From Vibrio sp. NTOU-M3 (GTDB taxonomy: Bacteria > Pseudomonadota > Gammaproteobacteria > Enterobacterales > Vibrionaceae), in NCBI RefSeq assembly GCF_040869035.1, contig NZ_CP162100.1:2666001-2730000 (forward strand): 64,000 nucleotides of DNA. Direction: 5' to 3'. The notes below the pieces were generated by a model that saw nothing but the letters and a program-made list of their open reading frames with translations, made no database searches and was not told the DNA's origin. Positions 1 through 9,263 of this stretch are shown here, one piece after another; the stretch's first letter is position 1, and every line of letters begins with the position of its first letter. Both the position numbers and the translations under genes were made by a program.

Positions 1-226
1 AGCGCCATTTTAATAATCTATTAAGATTTTAAAACAAGGCTAGCGACCTCCTTACTGAAGGCCGAGCAATACTAGCGAAAGCAGTACTCTCTGACAAGTG
101 GAATTTAGAAAAAAAAGCACAAGTTACACTTCAAATGGTCAAAAAAAGGGCAAAGCGTACTTTTTTATCTTAATCCCTCCACAGACACACGCTGAAGAGG
201 GATTAAAAACAAACTATAAGAAAAGG
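1..226. other. Intergenic region downstream of glmM
   Basis: This AT-rich stretch holds no supportable coding sequence. In related gammaproteobacteria secG follows glmM, so secG may start just beyond the left edge, but nothing here proves it. On the minus strand an AAGGAGGT purine run near 40-60 is followed by no usable reading frame. A 7-base direct repeat (TCGCTAG on the minus strand) flanks it. The inverted repeat at 170-206 is listed separately. Confidence 0.5.
170..206 (-). other. Inverted repeat after glmM
   Basis: Ten bases (TTAATCCCTC, 170-179) are perfectly complementary to GAGGGATTAA (197-206). An inner CAG/CTG pairing (182-184, 192-194) would extend the stem across a small internal loop. 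It lies about 20 bases past the glmM stop. No T-run follows on either strand, so it is probably a 3'-end RNA structure rather than a classical terminator. Confidence 0.45.
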
Positions 227-1567
227 CTAACAGCTTGATTTAACAGCATCAGCGATTTTTAACGCTGAATTTTGTACTAGTTGTGCATCTTCACCTTCAA
301 CCATTACTCGGATCAATGGTTCAGTTCCTGATTTGCGCAACAATACACGTCCTTTATCGCCTAATTCAGCTTCAACTTGTGCAATAGCTACTGTTACCGC
401 TTCAGCTTCCATTGGATTACTTCCACCAGAAAAGCGCACATTTTCTAAAACTTGCGGGTATAGCGTCATGCCTTTCGATAGCTCATGCAATGATGTTTTA
501 CTGCCGACAACAGAAGCAAGGACTTGAAGTGCTGCGACAATTGCATCACCTGTGGTTACCTTATCCAATAAAATAACGTGGCCAGAGTTTTCAGCACCGA
601 TTGTCCAGTTATTCTCTAATAACTTTTCCATCACATAGCGGTCACCAACAGCGGCGCGTACAAACGGGATGCCTAATTCTTTTAGGCCATTTTCCATACC
701 TAAGTTGGTCATCAGTGTACCAACAACACCACCTTTCAACTCACCACGACGTTGGGCATCACGTGCGATGATATACGCAATTTGGTCCCCATCGACTTTA
801 TTTCCAAGATGATCAACCATAATAATGCGGTCGCCATCACCATCAAAAGCTAAGCCAAGATGTGCTTTTTCTTCAACCACACGTTTTTGTAAAGTACGGA
901 CATCTGTAGCGCCAACTTCATCATTGATATTTAAACCATTTGGTTCAATACCCATAGGGATAACTTCTGCACCTAGCTCTTTGAAAACACTTGGTGCGAT
1001 GTGATAAGTCGCACCATTGGCACAGTCAACCACGACTTTGATCCCCGCAAGACTCAATGCTGATGGGAAGGTACTTTTACAAAATTCAATATAACGGCCA
1101 GCAGCATCATTTAAGCGAGATGCCTTACCTAACATTGCAGACTCGACACATTCAATCTCTTTATCCAGCTCAGCTTCTATCGCTAGCTCAATATCATCGG
1201 GTAACTTAGTGCCTTCCGAGGAGAAAAATTTGATGCCGTTGTCGTAATAAGGATTGTGAGATGCAGATATAACAATTCCGGCTTCAGCACGGAATGTTTG
1301 CGTTAGGTACGCAACCGCTGGTGTTGGCATTGGACCGGTAAAAGTTGCTTTTAGTCCTGCAGCAGCCAAACCCGCCTCAAGAGCAGACTCCAACATATAA
1401 CCGGATATGCGAGTATCCTTACCAATAATAACCTTCTTTGTGCCCTGTTTCGCCAGCACACGTCCAGCAGCCCAACCAAGCTTAAGTACAAAGTCAGGAG
1501 TAATTGGATATTGGCCTACTTTGCCACGAACTCCATCTGTACCAAAATAACGTCTTTTATTAGACAT
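227..1567 (-). CDS. glmM: Phosphoglucosamine mutase
   Basis: This enzyme interconverts glucosamine-6-phosphate and glucosamine-1-phosphate, the step before GlmU in UDP-GlcNAc synthesis for peptidoglycan and LPS. The 446 residues match the usual family length (about 445). The N-terminal FGTDGVRG motif is present. The phosphoserine loop ISASHNP (Ser103 by alignment with E. coli Ser102) and the magnesium loop DGDGDR are also present, with the sugar loop GAENSGH and the C-terminal phosphate loop [10 protein letters not shown]. It begins with ATG and is the last gene of the minus-strand ftsH-folP-glmM series, 26 bases after folP, as in E. coli. A second member of the same superfamily, the chitobiose-operon mutase, lies at 27495-28907. 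Confidence 0.97.
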   Translation of the reverse strand: MSNKRRYFGTDGVRGKVGQYPITPDFVLKLGWAAGRVLAKQGTKKVIIGKDTRISGYMLESALEAGLAAAGLKATFTGPMPTPAVAYLTQTFRAEAGIVISASHNPYYDNGIKFFSSEGTKLPDDIELAIEAELDKEIECVESAMLGKASRLNDAAGRYIEFCKSTFPSALSLAGIKVVVDCANGATYHIAPSVFKELGAEVIPMGIEPNGLNINDEVGATDVRTLQKRVVEEKAHLGLAFDGDGDRIIMVDHLGNKVDGDQIAYIIARDAQRRGELKGGVVGTLMTNLGMENGLKELGIPFVRAAVGDRYVMEKLLENNWTIGAENSGHVILLDKVTTGDAIVAALQVLASVVGSKTSLHELSKGMTLYPQVLENVRFSGGSNPMEAEAVTVAIAQVEAELGDKGRVLLRKSGTEPLIRVMVEGEDAQLVQNSALKIADAVKSSC

Positions 1568-1593
1568 AGTATTTCCTTTAGTTATTGTTTTGA

Positions 1594-2424
1594 CTAACTA
1601 TTCATTTTCATCTTAGCAACAACTTTTAGTGCGTCGATGGTTTCTTCAAAATCATGTACTCGAATTATTTGAGCACCTTTTTGCGCCGCAATCGTCGCTG
1701 TAGCAACACTAGCAGCAATACAGTCCGAAGGGGCCTTATTAAGCAATTTAAAGAGCATCGATTTACGAGACATGCCCGCTAAAATCGGCATATTAAATTG
1801 ATGAAACTGCTCAAGATGTGCAAGCATCTGATAATTGTGCTCTAAGGTTTTACCGAAGCCAAAGCCCGGGTCAAGAATGAGCTGCTCACGTTTGATCCCT
1901 ACAGCTTCACACGCAGCAACCCGTTCAGACAAAAACTCTTCAACTTCAGCTAACAAGTCTGTGTACTGCGGATTTGCTTGCATCGTACGAGGCTGTCCTT
2001 TCATATGCATTAAACAGACAGGTAATCCAGACTGAGCTGCAACCTCCAAAGCACCAGGCTCTCTTAACGCTCGGACATCATTAATAATATCAACGCCGGC
2101 TTCAATTGCCTGACGCATTACTTCAGCTTTACTTGTGTCTACTGAAATCCAAACATCATATTGGCTTCGTATGGCTTTGATGACTGGAATAACCCGCATA
2201 AGCTCTTCTTCAAGCGTAACCTCTGGCGCGCCAGGGCGGGTTGATTCACCACCAATGTCAATAATAGCCACACCTGCATCTATCATTGCCTTCACACGAT
2301 GCAAAGCACTATCTAAGGCGTTAAATTTACCACCATCAGAAAAAGAGTCTGGCGTAATATTGAGAATTCCCATGACTTGGGGACTACTCAAGTCAAGTTG
2401 CTTACCATTTGCATAGATCAACAT
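1594..2424 (-). CDS. folP: Dihydropteroate synthase
   Basis: FolP condenses 4-aminobenzoate with hydroxymethyl-dihydropterin diphosphate to give dihydropteroate in folate synthesis; it is the sulfonamide target. The 276-residue TIM barrel shows the family motifs near the N terminus: [15 protein letters not shown] (pterin and diphosphate loop) and [20 protein letters not shown] lies in the middle and the C-terminal strand has IIRVHD. Length agrees with the E. coli enzyme (282). It starts with ATG and sits between ftsH and glmM. A strong two-sided stem with T-runs separates it from ftsH, so part of its expression may come from read-through or its own promoter. folK, which makes its substrate, is at 49129-49614. 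Confidence 0.97.
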   Translation of the reverse strand: MLIYANGKQLDLSSPQVMGILNITPDSFSDGGKFNALDSALHRVKAMIDAGVAIIDIGGESTRPGAPEVTLEEELMRVIPVIKAIRSQYDVWISVDTSKAEVMRQAIEAGVDIINDVRALREPGALEVAAQSGLPVCLMHMKGQPRTMQANPQYTDLLAEVEEFLSERVAACEAVGIKREQLILDPGFGFGKTLEHNYQMLAHLEQFHQFNMPILAGMSRKSMLFKLLNKAPSDCIAASVATATIAAQKGAQIIRVHDFEETIDALKVVAKMKMNS

Positions 2425-2450
2425 ATCGATTTTCTTTTAACTAGAAAGAC

Positions 2451-2478
2451 AAAAACCCCGAGCGAGCTCGGGGTTTTC
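2451..2478 (-). terminator. Terminator between ftsH and folP
   Basis: CCCCGAGC (2456-2463) pairs with GCTCGGGG (2466-2473), flanked by an A-run on one side and TTTT on the other, so it can act in either direction. On the minus strand it lies just after the ftsH stop and would partly uncouple ftsH from folP-glmM. Confidence 0.8.
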
Positions 2479-2490
2479 TCTCAATGAGAG

Positions 2491-4455
2491 TTATTCTGCG
2501 TCTTTTTTATCAGCAGACTCATTTGATGTGGCTTCTTGAGGTGCTGAGGTTTCGTTATTTTCGGGCTCAGCTTTATCCTCTTCAACTTTAACGTCTTCCT
2601 TCACTTCTGATTTAGGAGTTCCATTTTGATTGTCTCCCCATCCAGCCGGTTCACGAATATCCGTTTTTCGCTCCATCAAATCATCAATCTGACCTGCGTC
2701 GATAGTCTCGTATTTCACTAGCGCATCTTTCATCGCGTGCATGATATCCATGTTTTCTTCTAGGATTTTCTTCGCGCGGTCATAGTTGCGATCGATAATC
2801 TTACGGACTTCGTCATCGATTAGCTTCGCAGTATCGTCAGAGACATGCTTAGTCTGGGTTACGCTACGACCAAGGAATACTTCACCTTCATCTTCAGCGT
2901 AAAGTAGCGGACCTAGTTTTTCAGAGAAGCCCCACTGAGTCACCATCTTACGTGCTATATCTGTTGCACGTTCGATATCGTTTGACGCACCAGTGGATAC
3001 TTTATCTGCACCGTAGATAAGTTCTTCTGCTAGACGACCACCATATAGGCTCGAAATCATCGATTCTAGATGTTGACGAGACATACTGACACGGTCTTGC
3101 TCTGGTAAGTACATAGTCACACCCAACGCGCGGCCACGTGGAATGATCGAGACTTTGTATACAGGATCATGTTCAGGTACTAAGCGACCAACAATCGCGT
3201 GACCTGCTTCATGGTATGCTGTTGATTCTTTGGTTTCTTCAGAAAGCACCATAGAACGACGTTCAGCCCCCATCATGATCTTATCTTTTGCCAGTTCAAA
3301 CTCAACCATCGAAACATTACGCTTATTACCGCGTGCAGCAAATAGTGCGGCTTCGTTAACTAGGTTGGCAAGATCCGCACCCGAGAAACCAGGTGTACCA
3401 CGTGCGATTAGAGAAGGCTCTACATCACCCGCTAGCGGTACTTTACGCATATGAACTTTCAAGATCTGCTCACGACCACGCACATCTGGCAGACCTACGA
3501 CTACTTGGCGGTCAAAACGACCAGGACGTAAAAGTGCAGGGTCAAGTACATCAGGGCGGTTAGTTGCAGCGATGACAATAATACCTTCATTGCCTTCAAA
3601 ACCATCCATTTCTACTAGCATTTGGTTTAGTGTTTGTTCACGCTCATCATGACCACCTCCAACACCAGCACCACGTTGGCGACCTACGGCGTCAATCTCA
3701 TCAATAAAAATGATACATGGAGAGGCTTTCTTCGCTTGCTCAAACATATCACGCACACGCGAAGCACCAACACCCACAAACATTTCAACAAAGTCTGAAC
3801 CAGAAATAGTAAAGAATGGAACTTTTGCTTCACCCGCAATAGCTTTTGCAAGCAGCGTTTTACCAGTACCAGGAGGACCAACCATCAACACACCAGTCGG
3901 AATTTTACCGCCTAGCTTTTGGAAACGGCTTGGATCGCGTAGGTAATCCACTAGCTCTTTCACATCTTCTTTAGCTTCATCACAACCCGCTACGTCAGCA
4001 AAGGTTGTTTTGATTTGTTCTTCGCTCATCATACGAGCTTTGCTCTTACCAAAAGACATGGCACCTTTACCGCCACCGCCTTGCATTTGGCGCATGAAGA
4101 ATATCCAAACACCAATCAGTAAGATCATTGGGAACCAAGAAATGAAAATACTGCCAAGTAAACTTTGCTCTTCAGGAGGCGTTCCTTGAACTTTTACATT
4201 CTGGTTAATTAAATCGTCTAGAAGCTTCTGATCATACACTGGCATGTAAGTAACATAACGGCCACCACCACCACGTCGAGTGAATGTAATTTCACCTTCT
4301 TTGAACGTTGCTTCCTGAATCTGGCCTTGGCCAACTTCCTGTACAAAGGTTGTATAATCAACCGCTCTGCCGTTGCTATCTCCAGGTCCAAAACTCTGGA
4401 AAACCGACATCAAAACGACGGCAATCACAAGCCACAGAATTAAATTTTTTGCCAT
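2491..4455 (-). CDS. ftsH: ATP-dependent zinc metalloprotease FtsH
   Basis: FtsH is the hexameric inner-membrane AAA+ protease that degrades misassembled membrane proteins and short-lived regulators such as LpxC and RpoH in E. coli. I start it at ATG 4455 ([10 protein letters not shown]), the conserved N terminus, giving 654 residues; an in-frame extension upstream to 4521 has no family support. Two membrane segments lie near residues 4-22 and 103-121. Walker A GPPGTGKT ends at residue 200, Walker B is IIFIDEID, and the zinc motif HEAGH is at 415-419. The C-terminal 40 residues form an acidic, Glu/Asp/Lys-rich tail. It follows rlmE by 108 bases, the usual rlmE-ftsH arrangement. Confidence 0.97.
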   Translation of the reverse strand: MAKNLILWLVIAVVLMSVFQSFGPGDSNGRAVDYTTFVQEVGQGQIQEATFKEGEITFTRRGGGGRYVTYMPVYDQKLLDDLINQNVKVQGTPPEEQSLLGSIFISWFPMILLIGVWIFFMRQMQGGGGKGAMSFGKSKARMMSEEQIKTTFADVAGCDEAKEDVKELVDYLRDPSRFQKLGGKIPTGVLMVGPPGTGKTLLAKAIAGEAKVPFFTISGSDFVEMFVGVGASRVRDMFEQAKKASPCIIFIDEIDAVGRQRGAGVGGGHDEREQTLNQMLVEMDGFEGNEGIIVIAATNRPDVLDPALLRPGRFDRQVVVGLPDVRGREQILKVHMRKVPLAGDVEPSLIARGTPGFSGADLANLVNEAALFAARGNKRNVSMVEFELAKDKIMMGAERRSMVLSEETKESTAYHEAGHAIVGRLVPEHDPVYKVSIIPRGRALGVTMYLPEQDRVSMSRQHLESMISSLYGGRLAEELIYGADKVSTGASNDIERATDIARKMVTQWGFSEKLGPLLYAEDEGEVFLGRSVTQTKHVSDDTAKLIDDEVRKIIDRNYDRAKKILEENMDIMHAMKDALVKYETIDAGQIDDLMERKTDIREPAGWGDNQNGTPKSEVKEDVKVEEDKAEPENNETSAPQEATSNESADKKDAE

Positions 4456-4563
4456 GTCACTCAAGGTGTAAGCCTCTCGATAACTAATTGTAATTAAAGG
4501 TAGGGTACTACAGTTTAACACCTGTAGCTATACTGTTAACCTACGCCCCATCAAGGGAAATGG

Positions 4564-5193
4564 TTAACCTTTGTAACCAGTGGCTACAATGTAAACTTCT
4601 CGAGAACGTGCTCTTGAAGAATCTGGTTTTCGAATTTTCACAACTTTAAACATGTCGCGAACATCTTTTACGTATTGATCAAAGCCTTCGCCCTGAAATA
4701 CTTTGACGACAAAGCTACCATCAGGAGCCAGAACTTGTCGACACATATCTAATGCTAGTTCAACAAGATACATAGCACGAGGTTGATCGACCGATAAATT
4801 TCCTGCCATATTTGGTGCCATATCAGACATCACAATATCAACCATATCTGGTTGAATGCGATCTAATAGTGCATCAAGTACTGCTTCTTCACGGAAATCA
4901 CCTTGGAGAAACGCTACGCCAGCAATTGAGTCCATAGGTAAGATGTCGCATGCAATAACCTGCCCTTCATCGCCTACAATTTTTGCTGCGTATTGTGACC
5001 AGCCACCAGGTGCCGCACCTAGATCGACAACGGTCATTCCAGGTTGTAGCAACTTATCTTTGTTCTGAATCTCTTCGATTTTAAATATTGCTCGAGAACG
5101 ATAGCCTTTTTTCTTCGCTTCGTTTACGTATTTATCATCAAAATGCTCTTTGAGCCAACGGCCAGAACTGGCTGAATGTTTCTGTTTACTCAT
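4564..5193 (-). CDS. rlmE: 23S rRNA 2'-O-ribose U2552 methyltransferase
   Basis: RlmE (FtsJ/RrmJ) methylates the 2'-O of U2552 in the A loop of 23S rRNA late in 50S assembly. Starting at ATG 5193 ([10 protein letters not shown]) it has 209 residues, the family length; an in-frame extension to 5250 lacks support. It shows [11 protein letters not shown] near the N terminus and the SAM site [24 protein letters not shown] follows, and the catalytic lysine region is [10 protein letters not shown], completing the K-D-K-E tetrad pattern of the family. It is divergent from yhbY, another ribosome-assembly gene, and lies upstream of ftsH as in E. coli. Confidence 0.96.
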   Translation of the reverse strand: MSKQKHSASSGRWLKEHFDDKYVNEAKKKGYRSRAIFKIEEIQNKDKLLQPGMTVVDLGAAPGGWSQYAAKIVGDEGQVIACDILPMDSIAGVAFLQGDFREEAVLDALLDRIQPDMVDIVMSDMAPNMAGNLSVDQPRAMYLVELALDMCRQVLAPDGSFVVKVFQGEGFDQYVKDVRDMFKVVKIRKPDSSRARSREVYIVATGYKG

Positions 5194-5331
5194 TCTAATC
5201 CTAATAAGGATGAAAAAGGATCTATCGTTGTAATAGGCTTTTTCAATCACTCAATAAATTATAGTCTTCAACGTTAGATGGCGTTAAAATGGTGGTTTTC
5301 AACCCTAATAGTAAATAAATTTGGCCGCGTA

Positions 5332-5628
5332 ATGAACCTAAGCACAAAACAAAAGCAGCACTTGAAAGGCCTAGCACACAATTTAAAACCTGTCGTGCTA
5401 CTCGGCGCTAATGGACTAACCGAGGCCGTTCTTGCAGAAATCGAAATCGCACTCAACCATCATGAGCTAATCAAAGTCAAAGTTGCAGCAGAAGATCGCG
5501 AAACAAAAAACCTGATTATCGAAGCCATTGTGCGCGAAACTGAAGCAGAAAAAGTGCAAGTTATCGGTAAAGTATTGGTGTTATACCGCCCTTCCGAAGA
5601 ACGTAAAATTGAGCTACCTCGCAAATAG
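5332..5628 (+). CDS. yhbY: CRM-domain ribosome-associated RNA-binding protein YhbY
   Basis: YhbY is a small single-CRM-domain protein that binds pre-50S particles in E. coli. The start at ATG 5332 (MNLSTKQKQH) gives 98 residues, matching the 97-residue E. coli protein; the in-frame extension from 5278 is not conserved. The CRM signature GANGLTEAVLAEIEIAL is intact, followed by the basic strand HHELIKVKV and the C-terminal VLYRPSEERK. It is divergent from rlmE across 138 bases that must hold both promoters, and is closed by a terminator shared with greA. Confidence 0.95.
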   Translation: MNLSTKQKQHLKGLAHNLKPVVLLGANGLTEAVLAEIEIALNHHELIKVKVAAEDRETKNLIIEAIVRETEAEKVQVIGKVLVLYRPSEERKIELPRK

Positions 5629-5643
5629 TTTTTAGCTCATTAT

Positions 5644-5673
5644 AAAAAAGGTCGCTCACTTGCGACCTTTTTT
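5644..5673. terminator. Bidirectional terminator between yhbY and greA
   Basis: GGTCGC (5650-5655) pairs with GCGACC (5662-5667) around a six-base loop, with six A before and six T after. It can end both convergent transcripts. Confidence 0.9.
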
Positions 5674-5689
5674 GTGCCCATATACCAGA

Positions 5690-6163
5690 TTATAGATATT
5701 CTACTTTATCAATATCGTAGTCTTTAGCACCACCTGGTGTGACGATAGAAACTTCATCACCTTCCATTTTACCAATCAACCCACGAGCCATTGGGGAACT
5801 AACAGAGATGCGTCCCTGTTTAATATCGGCTTCATGATCACCCACGATTTGATACGTTTTTTCTTCATCTGTATCAACATCAATGAGAGTAACCGTTGTA
5901 CCAAAAATCACTTTGCCTGTATTGTCCATTTTAGTGACATCGATAACTTGGGCTACTGAAAGCTTGTACTCAATATCACGAATCTGGGCTTCACAAATCC
6001 CCTGCTCTTCGCGCGCAGCATGGTACTCTGCATTTTCTTTCAGATCACCAAGTTCACGAGCTTCAGCAATCGCTTCAGAAATCTTTGGACGAAGCTTTAG
6101 CAGTCTGTCTAACTCTTCACGCAGCTGCTGTTCGCCACGTACAGTCATTGGAACTTTTTCCAT
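5690..6163 (-). CDS. greA: Transcription elongation factor GreA
   Basis: GreA enters the RNA polymerase secondary channel and stimulates cleavage of backtracked RNA. The 157 residues (E. coli 158) hold the N-terminal coiled coil. Its tip carries the acidic pair region [16 protein letters not shown], which includes the catalytic Asp and Glu. A C-terminal FKBP-like domain follows ([30 protein letters not shown]). The start ATG is preceded by AGAGGT. DksA, which binds the same channel, is encoded at 46216. The leader carries stem-loops listed at 6178-6231, suggesting control by premature termination. Confidence 0.97.
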   Translation of the reverse strand: MEKVPMTVRGEQQLREELDRLLKLRPKISEAIAEARELGDLKENAEYHAAREEQGICEAQIRDIEYKLSVAQVIDVTKMDNTGKVIFGTTVTLIDVDTDEEKTYQIVGDHEADIKQGRISVSSPMARGLIGKMEGDEVSIVTPGGAKDYDIDKVEYL

Positions 6164-6177
6164 TTTATACCTCTAGG

Positions 6178-6231
6178 CCAAAGTTATCTTTGGACAAAAC
6201 AAAACTACCCAACCCAGTAGGATTAGGTAGT
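6178..6231 (-). promoter_or_regulatory. greA leader with terminator-like stem-loop
   Basis: Reading the minus strand toward greA, ACTACC at 6231 begins a 12-pair stem (6220-6231 with 6204-6215; two G-U pairs, tetraloop). It is followed at once by TTTTGTTTTG (6203-6194), the shape of an intrinsic terminator. A second perfect stem, CCAAAG/CTTTGG (6178-6183, 6188-6193), overlaps the end of that tract and sits just ahead of the AGAGGT ribosome site. E. coli greA is known to release leader RNAs (GraL); this looks like the Vibrio counterpart. Confidence 0.6.
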
Positions 6232-6409
6232 CGTTTAACGAATCAATTTCATCTAGTGTAAACAAACTCCTCAACTAAATCATCCAAATTTGTTCACCCG
6301 CGTCTTATCTCTGTGACTCAGATTGTAGATAGTCAAATTATGCTTTTGAAATTGCGGTCCACTAAACATTTATTCACGTATTTTAGGTAAAAAAAAATAA
6401 AATTCACAT

Positions 6410-6470
6410 CTTGATAGAAATTTAACAATAGCAATAAATATCTTTTATAATCATAAGCTTGATAAAAATT
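6410..6470 (+). promoter_or_regulatory. Direct repeats upstream of the porin gene
   Basis: CTTGATAGAAATT (6410-6422) recurs as CTTGATAAAAATT (6458-6470), 48 bases apart, in very AT-rich DNA about 250 bases before the porin start. In Vibrio, ompU is activated by ToxR, which binds AT-rich direct repeats. The spacing and composition would suit that, but the assignment is inference. The rest of the 6232-6717 stretch holds no gene. Confidence 0.3.
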
Positions 6471-6621
6471 CACCCACAATAAAACAGTGTTCATCAGTCT
6501 GATTTATATCATTTTACTAACCCATAGTGGAACTTTAGCGTTAAAACATTGCTTACGGATTGCTCGAACTGCAATTTAAGTATTTCATATTACTGACTTA
6601 AATCTTACATATGAAACTTGA

Positions 6622-6649
6622 TTGACTTGAGCGATGTGTGGAGTATACC
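6622..6649 (+). promoter_or_regulatory. Putative porin promoter
   Basis: TTGACT (6622-6627) and TATACC (6644-6649) are 16 bases apart, about 70 bases upstream of the porin ATG. This is the best sigma-70-like match in the region. Confidence 0.4.
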
Positions 6650-6717
6650 CCCTACGTTGTGAGGTATGACTCGCAAAATAAATGACTATTTATGGACAGT
6701 AAATTAGGACTAATAAG

Positions 6718-7731
6718 ATGAACAAGACTCTGATTGCTCTAGCAGTTTCAGCTGCAGCAGTGGCTACTGGCGTTAACGCAGCAGAAATCTACAACCAAGA
6801 TGGCAACTCTATCGAAATGGGCGGCCGTGCTGAAGCACGTATGTCTCTAAAAGACGGTAAAGCAGAAGACAAATCTCGCGTACGTCTTAACTTCCTAGGT
6901 AAAGCTGCAATCAACGATAGCCTATACGGTGTTGGTTTCTACGAAGGTGAGTTCACAACTAGCGAAAATGGCGCAGTAGACAGCAACAACGATCTAAACA
7001 CTCGTTACGCTTACGCTGGTCTAGGCGGTAACTTTGGTGAAGTTACTTACGGTAAAACAGCTGGTGCTCTAGGTGTAATCACAGACTTCACTGATATCAT
7101 GGCTTACCACGGTAACTCTGCAGCAGACAAACTAGCTGTAGCTGACCGTACAGACAACATGGTTGCATACGCTGGTCAATTCGAAAACCTAGGCGTTAAA
7201 GCAAGCTACCGTTTTGCTGATCAAGAAACTAATGCAAATGGTTTCACTGATAACAAACAAGACGGTTACTCACTATCTGCTATCTATGCAATCGGTGATA
7301 CTGGTCTTCAGCTAGGTGCTGGCTATGCAGACCAAAACAAGAGCAACGAGTACATGGCTGCGGCATCTTACTCAATTGCAGATTTCTACATCGCTGGTCT
7401 ATTCACTGACGGTGAAAAGAACTTTGATGATGTTAACCTAGCAAGCTCAAACTTCGCTGGTGTTCAAGATTACACTGGTTACGAAGTTGCAGCAGCTTAC
7501 ACACTAGGCCAAACAGTGTTCACAACTACGTACAACAGTGCAGAAACTGCAAATGACACTTCTGCAAACAACGTAGCGCTTGATGCAACTTACTACTTCA
7601 AGCCTAACTTCCGCACTTACATTTCATACAACTTCAACCTACTTGACGAAAGCGACAAGCTAGGTACTGGTACTGTAGGTAAAGTAGCTGCTGAAGACGA
7701 ACTAGCTCTAGGTCTACGTTACGACTTCTAA
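6718..7731 (+). CDS. ompU: OmpU-like general porin
   Basis: This is an outer-membrane trimeric beta-barrel porin for passive diffusion of small solutes. In pathogenic vibrios OmpU is a ToxR-controlled bile-resistance and adhesion factor. The 337 residues begin with a clear signal peptide (cleavage after GVNA, residues 1-21). Alternating beta strands follow, with Gly/Asn/Asp-rich turns, and it ends in the typical YDF with a C-terminal aromatic residue. Early motifs EIYNQDGNSIEMGGRAEARM and LRYDF at the end match the Vibrio OmpU family. Codons are strongly biased to those of highly expressed genes. It is monocistronic with its own terminator. The exact name is by family resemblance and position near greA and dacB. 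Confidence 0.9.
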   Translation: MNKTLIALAVSAAAVATGVNAAEIYNQDGNSIEMGGRAEARMSLKDGKAEDKSRVRLNFLGKAAINDSLYGVGFYEGEFTTSENGAVDSNNDLNTRYAYAGLGGNFGEVTYGKTAGALGVITDFTDIMAYHGNSAADKLAVADRTDNMVAYAGQFENLGVKASYRFADQETNANGFTDNKQDGYSLSAIYAIGDTGLQLGAGYADQNKSNEYMAAASYSIADFYIAGLFTDGEKNFDDVNLASSNFAGVQDYTGYEVAAAYTLGQTVFTTTYNSAETANDTSANNVALDATYYFKPNFRTYISYNFNLLDESDKLGTGTVGKVAAEDELALGLRYDF

Positions 7732-7760
7732 TACATTCTGTATTAGTCAAAAAGATAAGA

Positions 7761-7788
7761 CGCCTGCTTACTAGCAGGCGTTTTTTTT
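7761..7788 (+). terminator. Terminator of the porin gene
   Basis: CGCCTGC (7761-7767) pairs with GCAGGCG (7774-7780) around a six-base loop and is followed by eight T. Confidence 0.93.
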
Positions 7789-7835
7789 CCCCGTTATACT
7801 TGCATAATTACCACTAAAATTGTGACTTCTAACTT

Positions 7836-9263
7836 ATGAGATACCAGCTACGTTCCACATTACTTGTGACTCTCTCTGCTCTTTCACTACAGGTAAGTGC
7901 GACCAGCCCTATTGACAAACTCCCTCAAGGTTCTCGAGTTAACTTGCTGATTCAAGACTTAAATAATCGTAATTTGTCACACAGCACAGGTAATACTGAT
8001 CAATTTTTCCCACCAGCAAGTACTTTAAAGGTAGTTACTGCTTTAGCTGCGAAACTTGAATTAGGTGATGAATTTCATTACCAAACAGAGCTATCCAAAG
8101 TCGGTAATGATTTAGTGATAAAATTCAGTGGTGATCCAACATTAACCACTGATGATTTGGCCAATATGTTAAAAATGGCCAAAGAGAATGGATTAAAAAG
8201 TATCTCGGGCGATATTTGGTTAGATAATTCGGCCTTTACTGGGTACGACCGCGCAGTTGGGTGGCCTTGGGATATTCTAGGCGTATGCTACAGTGCACCA
8301 GCCAGTGCAATTACATTAGACAAAAATTGCGCTCAAGCCTCGATTTATACCAAGGACAATGGTCAGACTCGCGTCTTTGTTCCGCAGCATTACCCTATTC
8401 ATGTCACAACATCAGCTCAAACAGTCACTAAAGCAGGTCAAGAAAGTACACAATGTGACCTTGAACTGGTAACCACGCCAGATAATCATTATGAGTTGCA
8501 AGGCTGCCTTGTTTCCCGCAGCAAACCTTTGCCGTTGAAATTCGCGATTCAAAACCCAGCTTTGTATGCACAACGTATGATCTATACCCAATTGAATCGA
8601 CTTGATATCGATCTCCACGGAGAGGTTAAGATTGGCACCCCAGAAGGTCGACGTTATAAAACTTTAGCCATTCACCGTTCTGCCGCTCTGCCTCAACTGC
8701 TAGATATCATGTTGAAAAAATCAGATAACCTCATCGCTGATAGCCTAACTCGAACAATTGGCGCACAATTTTATATTCAACCGGGTAGCTTCAAAAATGG
8801 CACACAAGCGATCAAACAGGTCATTTTTGCCAATACCGGGATTGATTTAGAGCAAGCGCAAATGGCGGATGGCTCTGGTTTGTCACGTAATAACCGTTTC
8901 AATAGCAAAGACATGGCGGCCATTTTGCAGTATATCTGGCAAAACGATAACCGACTTCACCTTATTGAGCACCTCCCCACTTCTGGGCAAAATGGTACGC
9001 TTCAGTATCGCAGTAGCATGAGAAAATCCCCCATCAAAGGACAACTCATCGCGAAAAGTGGGTCTTTGTACGGCAGTTACAACATGGCGGGTTACGGCTT
9101 AGATCAAACGGGCAAGCCAAGCTCGTTATTTGTCCAATTTGTCACTGATTATCATCCCAAAAAACAGAGCAACGCCAAACCTGTCGCTGCTCCTATTGTC
9201 CAATTTGAGACGTTGTTTTATCAAGATGTTATTAAATTCAGTCAAACTATCTCTAAGAAATAG
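7836..9263 (+). CDS. dacB: D-alanyl-D-alanine carboxypeptidase/endopeptidase PBP4
   Basis: PBP4 is a periplasmic low-molecular-mass class C penicillin-binding protein (peptidase family S13) that trims and opens peptidoglycan cross-links. The 475 residues (E. coli 477) have a signal peptide (residues 1-22). All three active-site motifs are present: STLK at 62-65, SDN at 296-298 and KSG at 407-409. The long insert between the first two is typical of the family. Its 3' end overlaps the convergent mgtE-like gene by 22 bases. With the M23 peptidase at 12216 and PBP1B at 40493 it forms part of the wall-remodelling set of this window. Confidence 0.96.
   Translation: MRYQLRSTLLVTLSALSLQVSATSPIDKLPQGSRVNLLIQDLNNRNLSHSTGNTDQFFPPASTLKVVTALAAKLELGDEFHYQTELSKVGNDLVIKFSGDPTLTTDDLANMLKMAKENGLKSISGDIWLDNSAFTGYDRAVGWPWDILGVCYSAPASAITLDKNCAQASIYTKDNGQTRVFVPQHYPIHVTTSAQTVTKAGQESTQCDLELVTTPDNHYELQGCLVSRSKPLPLKFAIQNPALYAQRMIYTQLNRLDIDLHGEVKIGTPEGRRYKTLAIHRSAALPQLLDIMLKKSDNLIADSLTRTIGAQFYIQPGSFKNGTQAIKQVIFANTGIDLEQAQMADGSGLSRNNRFNSKDMAAILQYIWQNDNRLHLIEHLPTSGQNGTLQYRSSMRKSPIKGQLIAKSGSLYGSYNMAGYGLDQTGKPSSLFVQFVTDYHPKKQSNAKPVAAPIVQFETLFYQDVIKFSQTISKK

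Noticed and set aside
170..206. Classical rho-independent terminator for glmM
   Set aside because: The stem is good, but no T-run follows it on the minus strand.
1..226. A tRNA-Leu or secG gene at the left edge
   Set aside because: Expected from gene order in relatives, but no cloverleaf or SecG-like frame can be read in these bases.
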